Of a DNA stretch of 64,000 nt, positions 32,639 to 43,055 are shown piece by piece; the stretch's first letter is position 1, and each line of letters starts with the position of its first letter. The notes under the pieces were generated by a model. The model was not told the origin of the DNA, made no database searches, and saw nothing but the letters and a program-made list of their open reading frames with translations. The position numbers were made by a program, and so were the translations under genes. This DNA comes from Ophiobolus disseminans (taxonomy: Eukaryota > Ascomycota > Dothideomycetes > Pleosporales > Phaeosphaeriaceae): assembly GCA_010093685.1 (NCBI GenBank), contig MU006235.1, forward strand, positions 62,001-126,000, in the 5' to 3' direction.

Positions 32639-34059
32639 TTAACGCATACGCTCAGTCCGCCTCTTGTGCGGCAACGGCTCGACTCTTCTCCTCTTGAGCT
32701 CGACAGCAATCTGGTCTTTCAGCCCAGCCCGTTCCATGACGCCAGCCATACTCTCGTCCCACTGGGTTCTGAACAGCGTTGCGGTGATGGCACTCAGCTT
32801 GTGCTTGTCGACAAAGCTTCGGACATTGAAGTTCTCGCGCTTTGTCTTGCCAACTTTAGTAATGTCCAGCGGTTGAGCATCTTTCTGCTCGAATACGAGT
32901 ATAGCTAAACGGTGGTATGGTGCACCCTTGTGCGCCCACGGTGAGACCCACGGTATGGCGATCTTCTTCGCGGACACATCCTCTGATTTCGCGTCCTCCT
33001 GTGCGATGCGCTGCAGCGGAATTGAAGTTCGAGTAGGCGATAGTGGAATGTTGGACGCAACGAAGTGACAGCGATAAGTGAAGCTGTCGCTCTCCAGGTC
33101 TGGCACATCCGCATCCACGACTAGGATCGTAACGAGCCTCTCCCCGGGTGTAAAAATCTGTACGTTGAGCCGGGGCATCTTCTCGCTGATGGTCGAGAGC
33201 ACGAAATCACCAGGCGCCACGGATTTCCGTCCAAATCCTAGATCGATATCTGCTACAATGTCGAGCGTGGGGAGCAGATCCGGAACAACGTTCATCTGGG
33301 TCAGGCGCTGCTCGAGGACGAGGCGCTTATACTGACGCCACTTCTGGTCGGCAAGATATCTGTAGATAGGCTTATTCATGTCTCCTATGTCCTGTCAGCT
33401 CCGCCAATGCACATTCAACCAAACATCCTACCTTGACCGTCTTCGAACTTCCGCTTCACCACAGGGTCGTTGATGTCCGCGAGGATGATCAATTCGTTGA
33501 AGTGTTTTCGCATGCTTCGTAGCCGAGACTCTTTTGCGGCTGGTCCGCCACTGACAGCGGGATCTTGGTCCATCAGGTTCCGGATCCTCAGCTGCTGGGT
33601 CTCAATGTCCTTGATCTTTTCCTGCCTGTCCTCCAAGAGGAACTTTCTGGCCTCCTGAAAGCATTGGTACGGAAGCTGCTCAAAGGGGACCTCGGTAGCT
33701 TTTTGCAAGGCAGACCGGCGAAGAACAGCGCGACGACGGCGGGATCCCACAGGCTGCACATGCTCTCTCCGCAGCAGACGGCGCTCCTGCTTCTTGTTCT
33801 CTACGGTCTGGGGGTCGAGCGTTCCCCACTTTTGCATGAAATCTGGAATGACCTGTGATGTCGTCGACGGGGTGAGAGTCGTGTCATCTGATGGTGGAGG
33901 GACCGGCGGTGCGGGCGTCGAGGGTTGGGTCTGCACCTCTTCACGAGCTGCTGCGGAGGTCGAGAGGGTCCGGCGCGGCGTGCCATTGGCGGTGGGGAGT
34001 TGCCGCACGCATCGTAAACAGAGGCTGAAGTGCCGTATCGACGGCGTGACGGGCGCCAT
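32639..34059 (-). CDS. MRPL35: Mitochondrial large-subunit ribosomal protein mL38 (yeast MRPL35 type)
   Basis: Exons 34059-33432 and 33384-32639 (48-nt intron GTAGGA...CTGACAG...ATAG) encode 457 aa. The N-terminus is a mitochondrial presequence (SIRHFSLCLRCVRQL...LSTSAAA), followed by a basic helix rich in Arg. The C-terminal half is a PEBP-like (phosphatidylethanolamine-binding) fold, recognisable from FTPGERLVTILVVDADVPD and HRLAILVFEQKD. mL38 is a structural component of the central protuberance of the mitoribosome. The ATG at 34059 is preferred over upstream non-ATG extension. It is divergent from uL4m with only 131 bp between start codons. Confidence 0.9.
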
Positions 34060-34190
34060 GGCTGTCAAGGGTGGTGGTGCTAATGTCAGTAGTGATGGTC
34101 GCCGTCATGAAAATGTTAGAGCGCCAAGGCCGCGCGCATCTCAAACCTCCGAGAGGGAACTCCGCGACTTTTCGAGCCACAACGTCCGGC
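34060..34190. promoter_or_regulatory. Bidirectional promoter, mL38 / uL4m
   Basis: 131 bp separate the start codons of two divergently transcribed mitoribosomal protein genes, so promoters and 5' UTRs must be compact or shared. No known factor motif is claimed. Confidence 0.55.
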
Positions 34191-36072
34191 ATGGCTTCCA
34201 CGACGATATCGGCGCCGGTCCGGGGCGTCACGCACCAATTGAGCAGACTGTCAATACGGCAGCAAGCAGGTTCGACTCGCTGCAATGTGCGCCATCCTCC
34301 CACCTTGTCTCAATGCATCGTGCTAATGCCGCCAGAAATGTCTATCAACGCCATTTGCCCGATCAATCACAACCTCGACATCCTCCAAAGCCTCTGTGAC
34401 GCCAATAACGACCTCCGCTGGCGACTATGTGCCCGTTGTACCCTTCGAGGACCAGACGGTTCTGGCGACAATCCACCAGTTCCCTTCGCTCGAACCCCTC
34501 CGCTTCCAGACTTATCCCGCGAACCACCTCTACCTCCCCACAAGGAGAGATATTTTGCACCGTGCCGTCATTTACGAGGGCGACATGACACGATTGGGCA
34601 CAGCATCAACCAAGAGCAGGCACGAGGTCCATGGCTCGAGGAGGAAGATTCGGCCGCAGAAAGGCTCTGGTCGTGCACGTCTGGGTGACAAAAAATCGCC
34701 GATGCTAAGAGGTGGAGGTGTCGCGTTCGGTCCCCGGCCACGAGACTTCGCAACCGAGCTACCAGCGAAAGTGTACGATCTGGCCTGGCGGACGGCGCTC
34801 TCATATCGTTTCAGGAAGGGCGAGCTTGTCATTGTCGACAATGCCATGGAGATTGAGAGTCCGTCCCCTCAGTTGCTAGGCGACATCTTCAAACACCACG
34901 AGAAGCTGCGAGGAAGGGGCCGAAGTCTGCTGGTCACATTGGACGAGAGGCCGCTGCTCGAAGAAGCCCTCATAAGGATGGATCGCGGCGGGCAGGCTCT
35001 CACATGGGAGGAGGTCGACGTCAAGAATCTGCTGGAGCTCTCTCGCGTCATCATCGAACGCGACGCCCTGCGCAACATCCTTCTGAGCCACCAGCAAGAT
35101 ATCACACATACCAGACTTACACCATGGCACAAGAGTCTCATCAAATCAAATCCGCCCTCCGATCTCGAAAGCATAATTGGCTGGGCCGAGTTCCGCGACC
35201 TGCAAGTCTTCGACCGCGACGCTGCGTTCGAAACACAAGAAGCCATCCGCGAAGGAAGAGACCCCAAAAGTAAAGACACCGAACGTCAGGAAAAAACTAC
35301 CGCTCGCGCATCCGCATACGAAAGCGTAGCCTCCAAACGCTACGAGCTAGCCTCCACACTCCCTAAATCCTCTCCACAGCACACCGACCTCACTATCTCC
35401 GTCTACAACCTGACTGCGGAGTCCAAGGCCCTGCACTTCCAGGTCAAGACCGGCATGCCATGGAGCGAATACGCATTGCCAGAAAAGCGTTTACGCGGCG
35501 TAAGAAACGATCAGGAATTCAATTACCTCGTCAAATACCGTGAAAAAACTTCGAATAACTTCCCAAGCCTCCAGGGCATAGATTACCAGATCGTCTTGAA
35601 AACTAACCTCGCAACCGACGCGGCACAAACGTCCCGCACAGAGGCCGAGGAACTCGAAGTCGACATCGCAGAGTTGGAATTGCAGAGATACAACATTCAG
35701 CTCGAAGCTGCACTCCTGGCTGCACAGACGGACGAGCACTACGCCGAGGCGCAGCGCCTCGCGGGTGATGAAGCTATGTCTGAATTGTCCATCTTGCTTG
35801 CGGGTCACGAGAGGAGTGCGATGGAGTCGCTGGAGCGCCAGGTTCTCGAACAGGAGGTTAAGATGGCTGAGATGAAGGTGCGTGTGTTGCTCGCGAAGAA
35901 GCGCTATGGCAAAGAGTTGGATGCGGCTAGTAGGGCGGCTGAGGATTGGCGTGAACGGTTGGACGCTGCGCGAGCGGCTGATGAGGTTGAAGAGGATGAT
36001 GTTGATGAAGAGGGAGGGGTTGTGCTTGAAGCGACGGGAGGAGAGGAGGCGAAGAGAGAAGAGAAGAAGTAG
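34191..36072 (+). CDS. Mitochondrial ribosomal protein uL4m with long C-terminal extension
   Basis: Exons 34191-34286 and 34336-36072 encode 610 aa. The intron (GTGCGC...GTGCTAATG...CCAG, 49 nt) joins two halves of a Ser/Thr/Arg-rich mitochondrial presequence; this first junction is the least certain part. The uL4 domain follows: HLYLPTRRDILHRAVIYEGDM, RKIRPQKGSGRARLGDKKSP, GPRPRDFATELPAKV, then the VDNAMEIESP and KNLLELSRVIIERDAL regions. Ribosomal uL4m is usually about 250-320 aa. Here roughly 280 extra residues follow, with strong coiled-coil character (for example LERQVLEQEVKMAEMKVRVL) and an acidic tail ending in EEKK. uL4 lines the peptide exit tunnel of the mitoribosome. Confidence 0.85.
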
Positions 36073-36219
36073 ATGCCTGTCGTGTATATTGTACTAGATA
36101 TAGATAATTTGCACGTCTAAATGTATGATAGAGCGCTTGTATCAGAATCAAAAAGCTCACATTGCGTCAGTTCGCTATGTCGATTCTTTATCTTCTCCCC
36201 CTTGTACACTTACATATCC

Positions 36220-37857
36220 CTACATCCCCATCCCCACACCCAACCTCCTCAACACCTCCCCCCGCCCCAAAATCAACATAACGTCGTAGAGCCGCATACC
36301 CATCTCGTGGCCCGTAATCGCCTTCCGCAAATAATGATACACATCTTTACTCCCCTTCTTCCCTTCTTCTCGGCCGTCGATGATGTCATGCACTTTCTGC
36401 ATCAAATTCTCCCTATTCCAATCCTCCTCAGAAACGTCTGCGACCATGTGGCAGCGCATCGGGATGTCTGGGCTCGTGGACAAAGGCGAGATTTTATGGA
36501 ATGGACGCAAGGGGGCGAAGAAGAAGGCGTTGCGGTACAGGAATTCGTTGGCGTTGGTGTAGTTGTCTGCGTCGGCAATGATGATTTTCTCGACGTATTC
36601 GTCAGGCTTAGTGGTGGAGATGACTTTTTTCCAATCCTTATAAGGGGTGTCGAGGGCTGTGAGGAGGGCTACGACATTTTGGACCATTTCGTCTAGTTTC
36701 GGGCCGCTGGTTTCGGCGCGCAGGGCGGCGTGTTTGCGCTGGAGGAAGTGCATTTTACCGAATGTGACTGTCGTGTTGCCTTTTGTGAACTTTAGGGTGA
36801 AGTTCTTGATTAGTGTTTTTAGATCCATTACGTCGCTTTTTTCTTTGTGGCTCCAGCCTAGGAGGGCGGCGAAGTTGGTTAGTGTTTCGGGGAAGACTTC
36901 CATTTCTTTGTAGGCGGTGATGTCGGTGTCGAAGTTGCGTTTGGAAAGCTTGTTACCATGCTCATCGACTAATAAACCGACATGGGCGAACTCAGGTGGG
37001 CTCCAGCCAAAGGCGGAGTACATGGCGATATGCTTGGGCGTGCTGGGCATCCATTCTGACCCGCGGATGACATGGGTGATCTTCATGAGATGGTCGTCTA
37101 CAACGTTGGCGAGGTGGTACGTGGGCAGGCCATCGCTTTTCAGCAGAATGGGATCTTCGTAGGACGACTCTGTGACATGTCCGCGCTTCTTGAGGGGCCT
37201 GAAGGTGCCGTAGATGAGGTCCCTGTAGGCGGGGTACTGGTCCGGTACTTTGAGGCGGATGGTATGCGACTCGCCCCTGTGCGCCCTGTCGTCGCTCTCC
37301 TCTTTCGGTATGCTAACGCATGTGCGGTCGTAGTCGGTCGCCAATCCTAGCTTGTGTTTGAATTCGGCGAGGGAGTTCAGACGCTCCGACGAGCAGAAGC
37401 AGCGGTACGCGTGTCCAGAGTCTAGCAGCTCTTGCGCATACTTCTTGTATATGGCGCTTCGCTCCGACTGCTTATACGGCCCGTATGGCCCACCCACTTC
37501 CGGCCCTTCATCCCATTGTAGCTCCGCCCATCGCAGGTCGTCGAAGAGTCGCTGTTCGGCTCCCGGTATCGTGCGCTTCTGGTCGGTGTCTTCTATCCGC
37601 AGGAGGAACTGGCCGCCGGTTCGCTTGGCTAGGAGGTAGTTGAAGAGAGCGGTTCGCAGAGAGCCGAGGTGCAGGTAGCCTGTCGGTGAGGGCGCGAATC
37701 GTGTGCGTGCAGGCGTCGAGGGCAGCGCCGTGTTAGCCTTGCTGTCTCTGGCGGCATTGCTTGAGATGGGGCGCCGTGAAGCACGTGACAGTCGGAGGAG
37801 GCACGAGCGGCATGTGTAGGCGGGTAATTGCGGTCGGAGAAGAAAAGGCAGGGACAT
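36220..37857 (-). CDS. MSE1: Mitochondrial glutamyl-tRNA synthetase
   Basis: A single exon of 545 aa. The N-terminal 45 residues form a mitochondrial presequence. Class I aminoacyl-tRNA synthetase signatures are complete: the HIGH-type motif SPTGYLHLGSL (HLG at 63-65) and the KMSKS-type KLSKR (303-307). The bacterial-type GluRS features IEDTDQKR and GSEWMPSTPKH are present. The product charges mitochondrial tRNA-Glu, and in many organelles also tRNA-Gln as the first step of transamidation. The gene is convergent with uL4m and divergent from the DnaJ gene. Confidence 0.95.
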   Translation of the reverse strand: MSLPFLLRPQLPAYTCRSCLLRLSRASRRPISSNAARDSKANTALPSTPARTRFAPSPTGYLHLGSLRTALFNYLLAKRTGGQFLLRIEDTDQKRTIPGAEQRLFDDLRWAELQWDEGPEVGGPYGPYKQSERSAIYKKYAQELLDSGHAYRCFCSSERLNSLAEFKHKLGLATDYDRTCVSIPKEESDDRAHRGESHTIRLKVPDQYPAYRDLIYGTFRPLKKRGHVTESSYEDPILLKSDGLPTYHLANVVDDHLMKITHVIRGSEWMPSTPKHIAMYSAFGWSPPEFAHVGLLVDEHGNKLSKRNFDTDITAYKEMEVFPETLTNFAALLGWSHKEKSDVMDLKTLIKNFTLKFTKGNTTVTFGKMHFLQRKHAALRAETSGPKLDEMVQNVVALLTALDTPYKDWKKVISTTKPDEYVEKIIIADADNYTNANEFLYRNAFFFAPLRPFHKISPLSTSPDIPMRCHMVADVSEEDWNRENLMQKVHDIIDGREEGKKGSKDVYHYLRKAITGHEMGMRLYDVMLILGRGEVLRRLGVGMGM

Positions 37858-38118
37858 GGCGGCGGATGAGACGAGAGCTGGTGCATGGTCGACGTTGGCT
37901 GTGAGGCGGGACCAACTTTCTACGGGAGGCCGCTAAGTCCGTGTTCACCGGAGATTTCAATCTGCCCGGCCAAAGTTGCCTATCACGGCTCAAAGTTTGT
38001 TGCCTTCACTCGACACTTTCCTCGTCGCTGCTCGCAAGCACTTCTCCTTCTGTACATACTTTCGCTATCCATACTCGACCTCATATCACCCTCAACCGTC
38101 AACTAGCCCAGAATCAAG
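37858..38118. promoter_or_regulatory. Divergent promoter, mitochondrial GluRS / DnaJ
   Basis: 261 bp between the GluRS start codon and the inferred split start codon of the DnaJ gene. It contains no ATG on the plus strand before 38142, which matters for the DnaJ start assignment. No specific regulatory site is recognised. Confidence 0.45.
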
Positions 38119-39631
38119 AGTAGGACAGCCCTTTCACATACATGACCACGCTGACTCGAGACCGCAGTGAACGACGTCGAAGAAGTTGACCTCTATGGTA
38201 TGCGCAACCCCACGCTCTCTGGACGCCAAGGCTAACACCAACAGAGGTCCTCGGCATCAGCAACAGCGCAAGCAAGTCGGAAATCAAGAAGGCATACCAC
38301 AAGGTTTGCGCCCCGCCCCCGCAATCGAAGACTCGATATTAACAGTCCCAGGCCGCACTAGCACACCACCCAGACAAGGTCGCCGAAGACGACCGCGCAG
38401 AGGCTGAAGTCCGCTTCAAGGCTGCAAAACAAGCCTACGAGATCCTCAACGATGACGACAAGCGCCACCTCTACGACACCCACGGCATGTCTGCCTTCGA
38501 CCCCTCCAACGGCATGGGCGGCGGCGGCCCCGACATGGATGACATATTCGCGCAGATGTTCGGCGGCATGGGAGGCATGGGCGGTGGGGGCTTCGGCGGC
38601 ATGCCGGGTATGGGAGGTATGGGAGGTATGGGAGGCATGCCCGGCGGCCGAAACGTGCCGCGGAAGGGACGGTCGGTAGAGCAAGACTACGAAGTCAGCC
38701 TGGAAGAGCTGTACAAGGGCAAGACGACAAAGTTCTCAAACACAAAGAACGTCATATGCACCACCTGCAAGGGCAGCGGCGGCAAGCAGGGAGCTAAGAG
38801 CCAGAGTTGCGGCATGTGTGGCGGACGAGGTATGTCGCTGCTCAACTTTTATCTTTATTCATACTAACAAAAAAATCAGGCGCGAAAGCTGTCCTCCGAC
38901 AAGTCGGCCCCGGACTCGTCGCCCAAGAAACCGTGCCCTGCGGCCCCTGTCAAGGATCCGGCCAGGTCATACCCGAGAAGCAGCGCTGCAAGAGGTGCAA
39001 GGGAAAGAAGGTCGTCGAATCCAAGAACGTTCTCGAGCTCTACATCCCCCGCGGCGCACGAGAGGGCGAACGGATAACGCTCGCCGGCGAAGCAGACCAA
39101 CTACCGGACCAGGAGCCGGGCGACATCGTCTTTACGCTAAAGGAGGCGGAGCACGACGTCTTCGAGCGCGCCGGTGCAGATCTGAGAGCAGAGCTGAAGA
39201 TCAGCTTGGTCGAGGCCCTGACAGGCTTCAACCGCGTGGTCCTGACCCATCTCGATGGCCGCGGCATCCAGCTCAACGTCCAACAACCGAACGGCAAAGT
39301 CTTGCGCCCGGGCCAGGTGCTCAAGATCGAAGGCGAGGGCATGCCCATGAAGCGCAGCGACACAAAGGGCGACCTTTATCTCGTCGTGGAAATCGATTTC
39401 CCCGAGGACGGATGGCTGAAAAACGACGCTGCCCTGAAGCAGCTCAAGGATGCGTTGCCCGCGCCAGACCACGAGGAGAAGAAACACGAGGAAGTCGAGG
39501 AGGTGGAGATTGATTTCGACGCCGATATGGAGGACTTTGGCGCTGGGAGTGGGGACCCGAGAGCGGGCGGTGGCGACTGGGAAGACGATGAGGAGGCGGG
39601 TGAGGGCGGACCGCAGTGCGCGACGCAATAG
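38119..39631 (+). CDS. Class I (type A) DnaJ/Hsp40 co-chaperone, XDJ1-like
   Basis: Five segments (38119, 38168-38197, 38245-38303, 38352-38829, 38880-39631) join to 439 aa. The J domain begins MNDVEEVDLYEVLGIS and has HPD at 36-38. A G/M-rich region (GGMGGMG repeats) follows, then four CxxCxGxG-type zinc repeats (CTTCKGSG, CGMCGGRG, CGPCQGSG, CKRCKGKK) and the peptide-binding C-terminal domains. The last four residues, CATQ, form a CaaX box suggesting farnesylation, as in Ydj1. The start codon appears split: exon 1 ends in A at 38119, an intron 38120-38167 (GTAGGA...GCTGACTC...CGCAG) follows, and TG opens exon 2. The only upstream ATG (38142) is in another frame and stops soon. Hsp40s deliver clients to Hsp70. 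Confidence 0.85.
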
Positions 39632-40531
39632 ATGGTGAAAATGAGATGATTGACGATATGCATGGTTTGGCGTTGGTGGAGGCGGGTTTTTATTCATACC
39701 GTCGCAAGTATAGGTTGAGGGATAGTATGAGCGCTTATTCGATGGGTGGATAATGTCGAATGCATGATCTTCTGGGCTTATTTTATGTGCAGATCATCAT
39801 GAAGCTACTGTGCATAGGATAAGGTTAGTTATATTCCTGGACACATCAAAAAGGCACCGCTGACATCGTCTATCTGTCCTTTGCCATTATCTCGTTGATC
39901 CTCTCGCTCTTCGTGTAGTCTGAACGTATACACCTCTCCCACGTCACACCATCCGCTTCCTCATTATACATCGCGATGGCCTTCAATCGCCCATCACACA
40001 CGGCCGAAGCCACTTATTTGAGACTGACTACCTCCGTCCCATACTTGCCCTGCTTGAACTATACAGGAAGCACTGCTGACACCCTACACTAACTAAACAG
40101 ACTACGCTATAGCTCGCTCACAACTACGGTCAAAGCACCCCGGACGAGTGTGGTTGATTGTCGCTGTGTACGTCGGACCACATGTGACCGAAGTATCTGC
40201 GCTACTACAATCTTCGGGCAAGCTCTGAAGTGTGCTGCTTAAAAGACTGCTTGAGTGCAATTCCAAGCGGTTTTGACTTTGGCTTTTGTGGCGCAGCAAT
40301 AGGTTGATGTGTGTAGTTGGTGTTGGATTTGAGGAGTTGTGGGGGTCAAGCGGATTGTGGGATCTAAGTGGAGTAGAGCAAGCTTCGTGTAAACAGTGTA
40401 TATTATGGTAAAGAAAGTTTACTCAGTTTCTTATCACAGCACCGGATACAGACCCTTCGTGTCTTGGTATCGTTTCATCACTCTAACTTCACCAAGTCTA
40501 CATCCAAGCCTTGCTCTTGGGCCTATCCAGC
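39632..40531. other. Intergenic (about 0.9 kb)
   Basis: No coding frame, RNA or repeat is supported between the DnaJ gene and the Argonaute relic. Confidence 0.45.
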
Positions 40532-42581
40532 ATGGAGGGCGTACCAAAAACAAAGCGCAAGGGCAAGAAACCTGCTACTGCGCAAGCCAAGAAGACACCT
40601 CAAGATGGCTTTACTGTCGAACAGCTGATTCAAATGGAGAACAAGATGGACCTGAAGGAATGTCTTCTGTGCGGAGATGTTCATCCAGAGAAAGATGGCA
40701 AGCAAGGCGCTTCCGGTTGGCGTTGTCTCAAAGCGGCCCAAACAGGACCGATGGCACCCCAGTCATGGATTGGAAGGACATTTGACAAACCCCTTTGGCC
40801 CTACGCGCGCACCTACGTTGATGAATTACAGAAGGCCGATAGCCTTCCAGACAGAAGCGCCACCGACGATTCTAGTTTTCAGGCGACACTCGGAGACGAA
40901 TCTGAGGCAGCGGCCGGCGACAGCACCCAGAACACTCCTATCGGCGATGCTTCTGCTTACATTGTTACCGATCAAGACAAAGACCAGGCACAAGCAGATA
41001 TGCAAGCCAAACTCTCAGCAATGCAGAGTGAACATGACATGGTCCCATGCGAGTTCCCTAGACATCATGGTTCTTGCAATGCGATTGAAGATGCAACAGA
41101 AACGGATATGGCGACCAACTTCTACAAGATTGACATCGACGACAACGAAAACACCCGATTCCATGAGTACAAAATCCTCGACCTCCCGCTTGGCCAAAAC
41201 AACCGGAAGGTGAAGAAAGTGGTCGACAACATGATTGAACATGTGGATCTGCTACGCAATAAGAGCAGCTTCGCCACGGATGACATGTCCACGATCATCT
41301 CCTGGAAACAACTCCACACGACTGTGGACTCGGATGGTATCGTTGCCACCTACAACGTACCGGATGGCAACCGTAGAGATGGCACTCCGTTGACTCGGTC
41401 TCTTCGCCTCAAACACTTGCGTGAGATTGATTTCGCACATCTCCGTAAGTATGTGAGCGGCGGCATGTCGAACCCCAAGCTGTGGGATTCCAGCGTGGAG
41501 GTAATGGCGCTCAACATCATGATCTCCAAGTGTCTTAAGGCTAACAGGGTCATTCGACTTGGAGCTAACAAGTTTTTCATCGTGAACAAAGAAGTCTACC
41601 TCAGTGGATCTTTGAGAACAATGCACGGGTACTTCTACACCATCAAGGCGCTCGGCGGAGGTATCCTACTCAACGTCAACTATGATACCAGTGCCTTTTA
41701 TACCGCACAATCTGTCAGTGGCTTCCTGAACGATACGACAACCTTCAGAGATGAATATCAAAGGCGGTCAGCTCTCAATGCCCTTCGAGTGCGCATCAAC
41801 TATGGCCGTGATCAGACCAAGGAAGATCGAGATCGAGACTTGGCAGATCCTGAAGGCCGCGAAAAGACAATACAAGGCACGAGCGGATTTATGAAACTCG
41901 AGGAGCTCGAATTCAACAAGAGGAGAGACAATGGCAACGAGAAGTCATGGAAGGTGCTTCAATATCTTGAGGACAGTAAGTCAGTAACAACAGGCTTCGT
42001 CTTACATCGGCTAAAACAACACTGCGTATTATCACAACTATGACAAGACGGTAAAGGGTCAGCCTGGTATCAATATCGGGACCTCACACAACAAGGCATG
42101 GTTTGCTGCGTCCAAACTGCACATTCTCCCCTATCAGATGTATCGCCGCCCTGTCCCAGATCATCTGACAGATGCCATACTGAAGAAGGCAGCAAAGACT
42201 CCCGCCGAGAGCGAAGTTTTGGTAAAGGACGTGTTCGAATTCTTGGACATCGCAGACTCTCCCGGCTCCAGCGCCGAAAAGGCGATCGAATACGCTGCCG
42301 AAAAGCTCAAATAGTCCGAGAAGAAGAGCAAAGAACCAGCCGCTGAGCAAGCTTTCCTGCGTGGAGAGCTAGTGACGAAGATCCAGACCATCGCAAATGC
42401 GATTCACCACCCGCCAAGGATCAACAAATGTGTTGCACAGCGGTGCCCAGCGGTGCCCAACAGTGCCCAAGAACCCGCCTCGATCCTACTTTGGTCCGAC
42501 TTGTTTCATCCCATGTATATCTTCGTAGCAACCACCTTCATAGCAATACGCTTCTTGCCAACCCCTCTCAAGTCCTCGTAG
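40532..42581 (+). pseudogene. Argonaute relic: N, L1, PAZ and L2 regions without MID/PIWI
   Basis: Exon 1 (40532-41975) gives 481 codons. The first 60 residues are Lys-rich and include a possible zinc-binding motif (CLLCGDVH). The N domain follows (NFYKIDIDDNEN, SSFATDDMSTIISW), then the L1 core (ALNIMISKCL, GANKFFIVN, GYFYTIK, LLNVNYDTSAFY) and PAZ start (VSGFLND). A GTAAGT donor follows at 41976. The PAZ end/L2 (NYDKTVKGQPGINIGTS, KLHILPYQMYRRPVPDHL) resumes at about 42025 in another frame, but no AG acceptor at a usable phase exists. The resumed frame has TAG 42312-42314 and ends at 42581. No MID or PIWI sequence follows, so the slicer and guide 5'-binding domains are missing. Argonautes are the effectors of RNAi (quelling) in fungi. 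Almost certainly non-functional as a slicer. Confidence 0.75.
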
Positions 42582-42599
42582 CTCGTCCAAGAAAATGGC

Positions 42600-43055
42600 A
42601 TGGAGACCATCCCGCCGCAAGGTCAATTCCCCCAGGCCCAACCCCTCAAGCGCCGTATTTCGTAAGCCCCATTCAATCCGCACTACCATCACATGACACG
42701 ATCCTAACATTCCCAACACAGCACCGCCTCCACCCCCATGCCCAAGATCCCCAAGCATACATCTCCCGCCCGTGTCGCAGTCGTACCCTTTGATGTAGCA
42801 CTTCACGCTTTTGACGACGGTTGTGCGGGCGAGCCGTGCTTTAGCTGTCACTACGAGCACAAGCCGCGTTGATGCAAACGTGTCATGTGCGAGAAATACG
42901 CGGCTGGAGCGTGTACGGACGCGGTGTGTGGGCTTGCGCATGAGGGAGATGGATATGGGCATATGATGTCGTGTCGGAAGGTCAAGCGCGAGGGTGAGCG
43001 GGAGGGGCTCGAACAGGATAGCGATGAGGAGGGTGGAGTTGTTAGGGTGGTGTAG
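42600..43055 (+). pseudogene. Cys-rich zinc-finger protein, copy 1 (in-frame TGA, possible micro-inversion)
   Basis: Exons 42600-42661 and 42722-43055 (intron GTAAGC...ATCCTAAC...CACAG) read in one frame interrupted by TGA 42870-42872. Motifs are a Cys pair region (GCAGEPCFSCHYEHKPR), then after the stop CKRVMCEKYAAGACTDAVCGLAH, a CCCH-like finger followed by EGDGYGHM. Copy 2 on the opposite strand (44568-45393) has the same order with CxxCYVRGWKCD before its PC-xx-C. In copy 1 the corresponding KCYIKGYD sequence is found on the other strand, at 42785-42813, flanked by 5-bp inverted repeats. CGA to TGA explains the stop. The family looks like a fungal nucleic-acid-binding zinc-finger group; function unknown. 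Confidence 0.5.

Noticed and set aside
34262..34285. GGTTCGACTC, a second B-box-like match
   Set aside because: It falls within uL4m exon 1 and forms no tRNA-like structure.
38142..38190. ATG 38142 as start of the DnaJ gene
   Set aside because: It is in a different frame from the J domain and hits a stop within about 15 codons.
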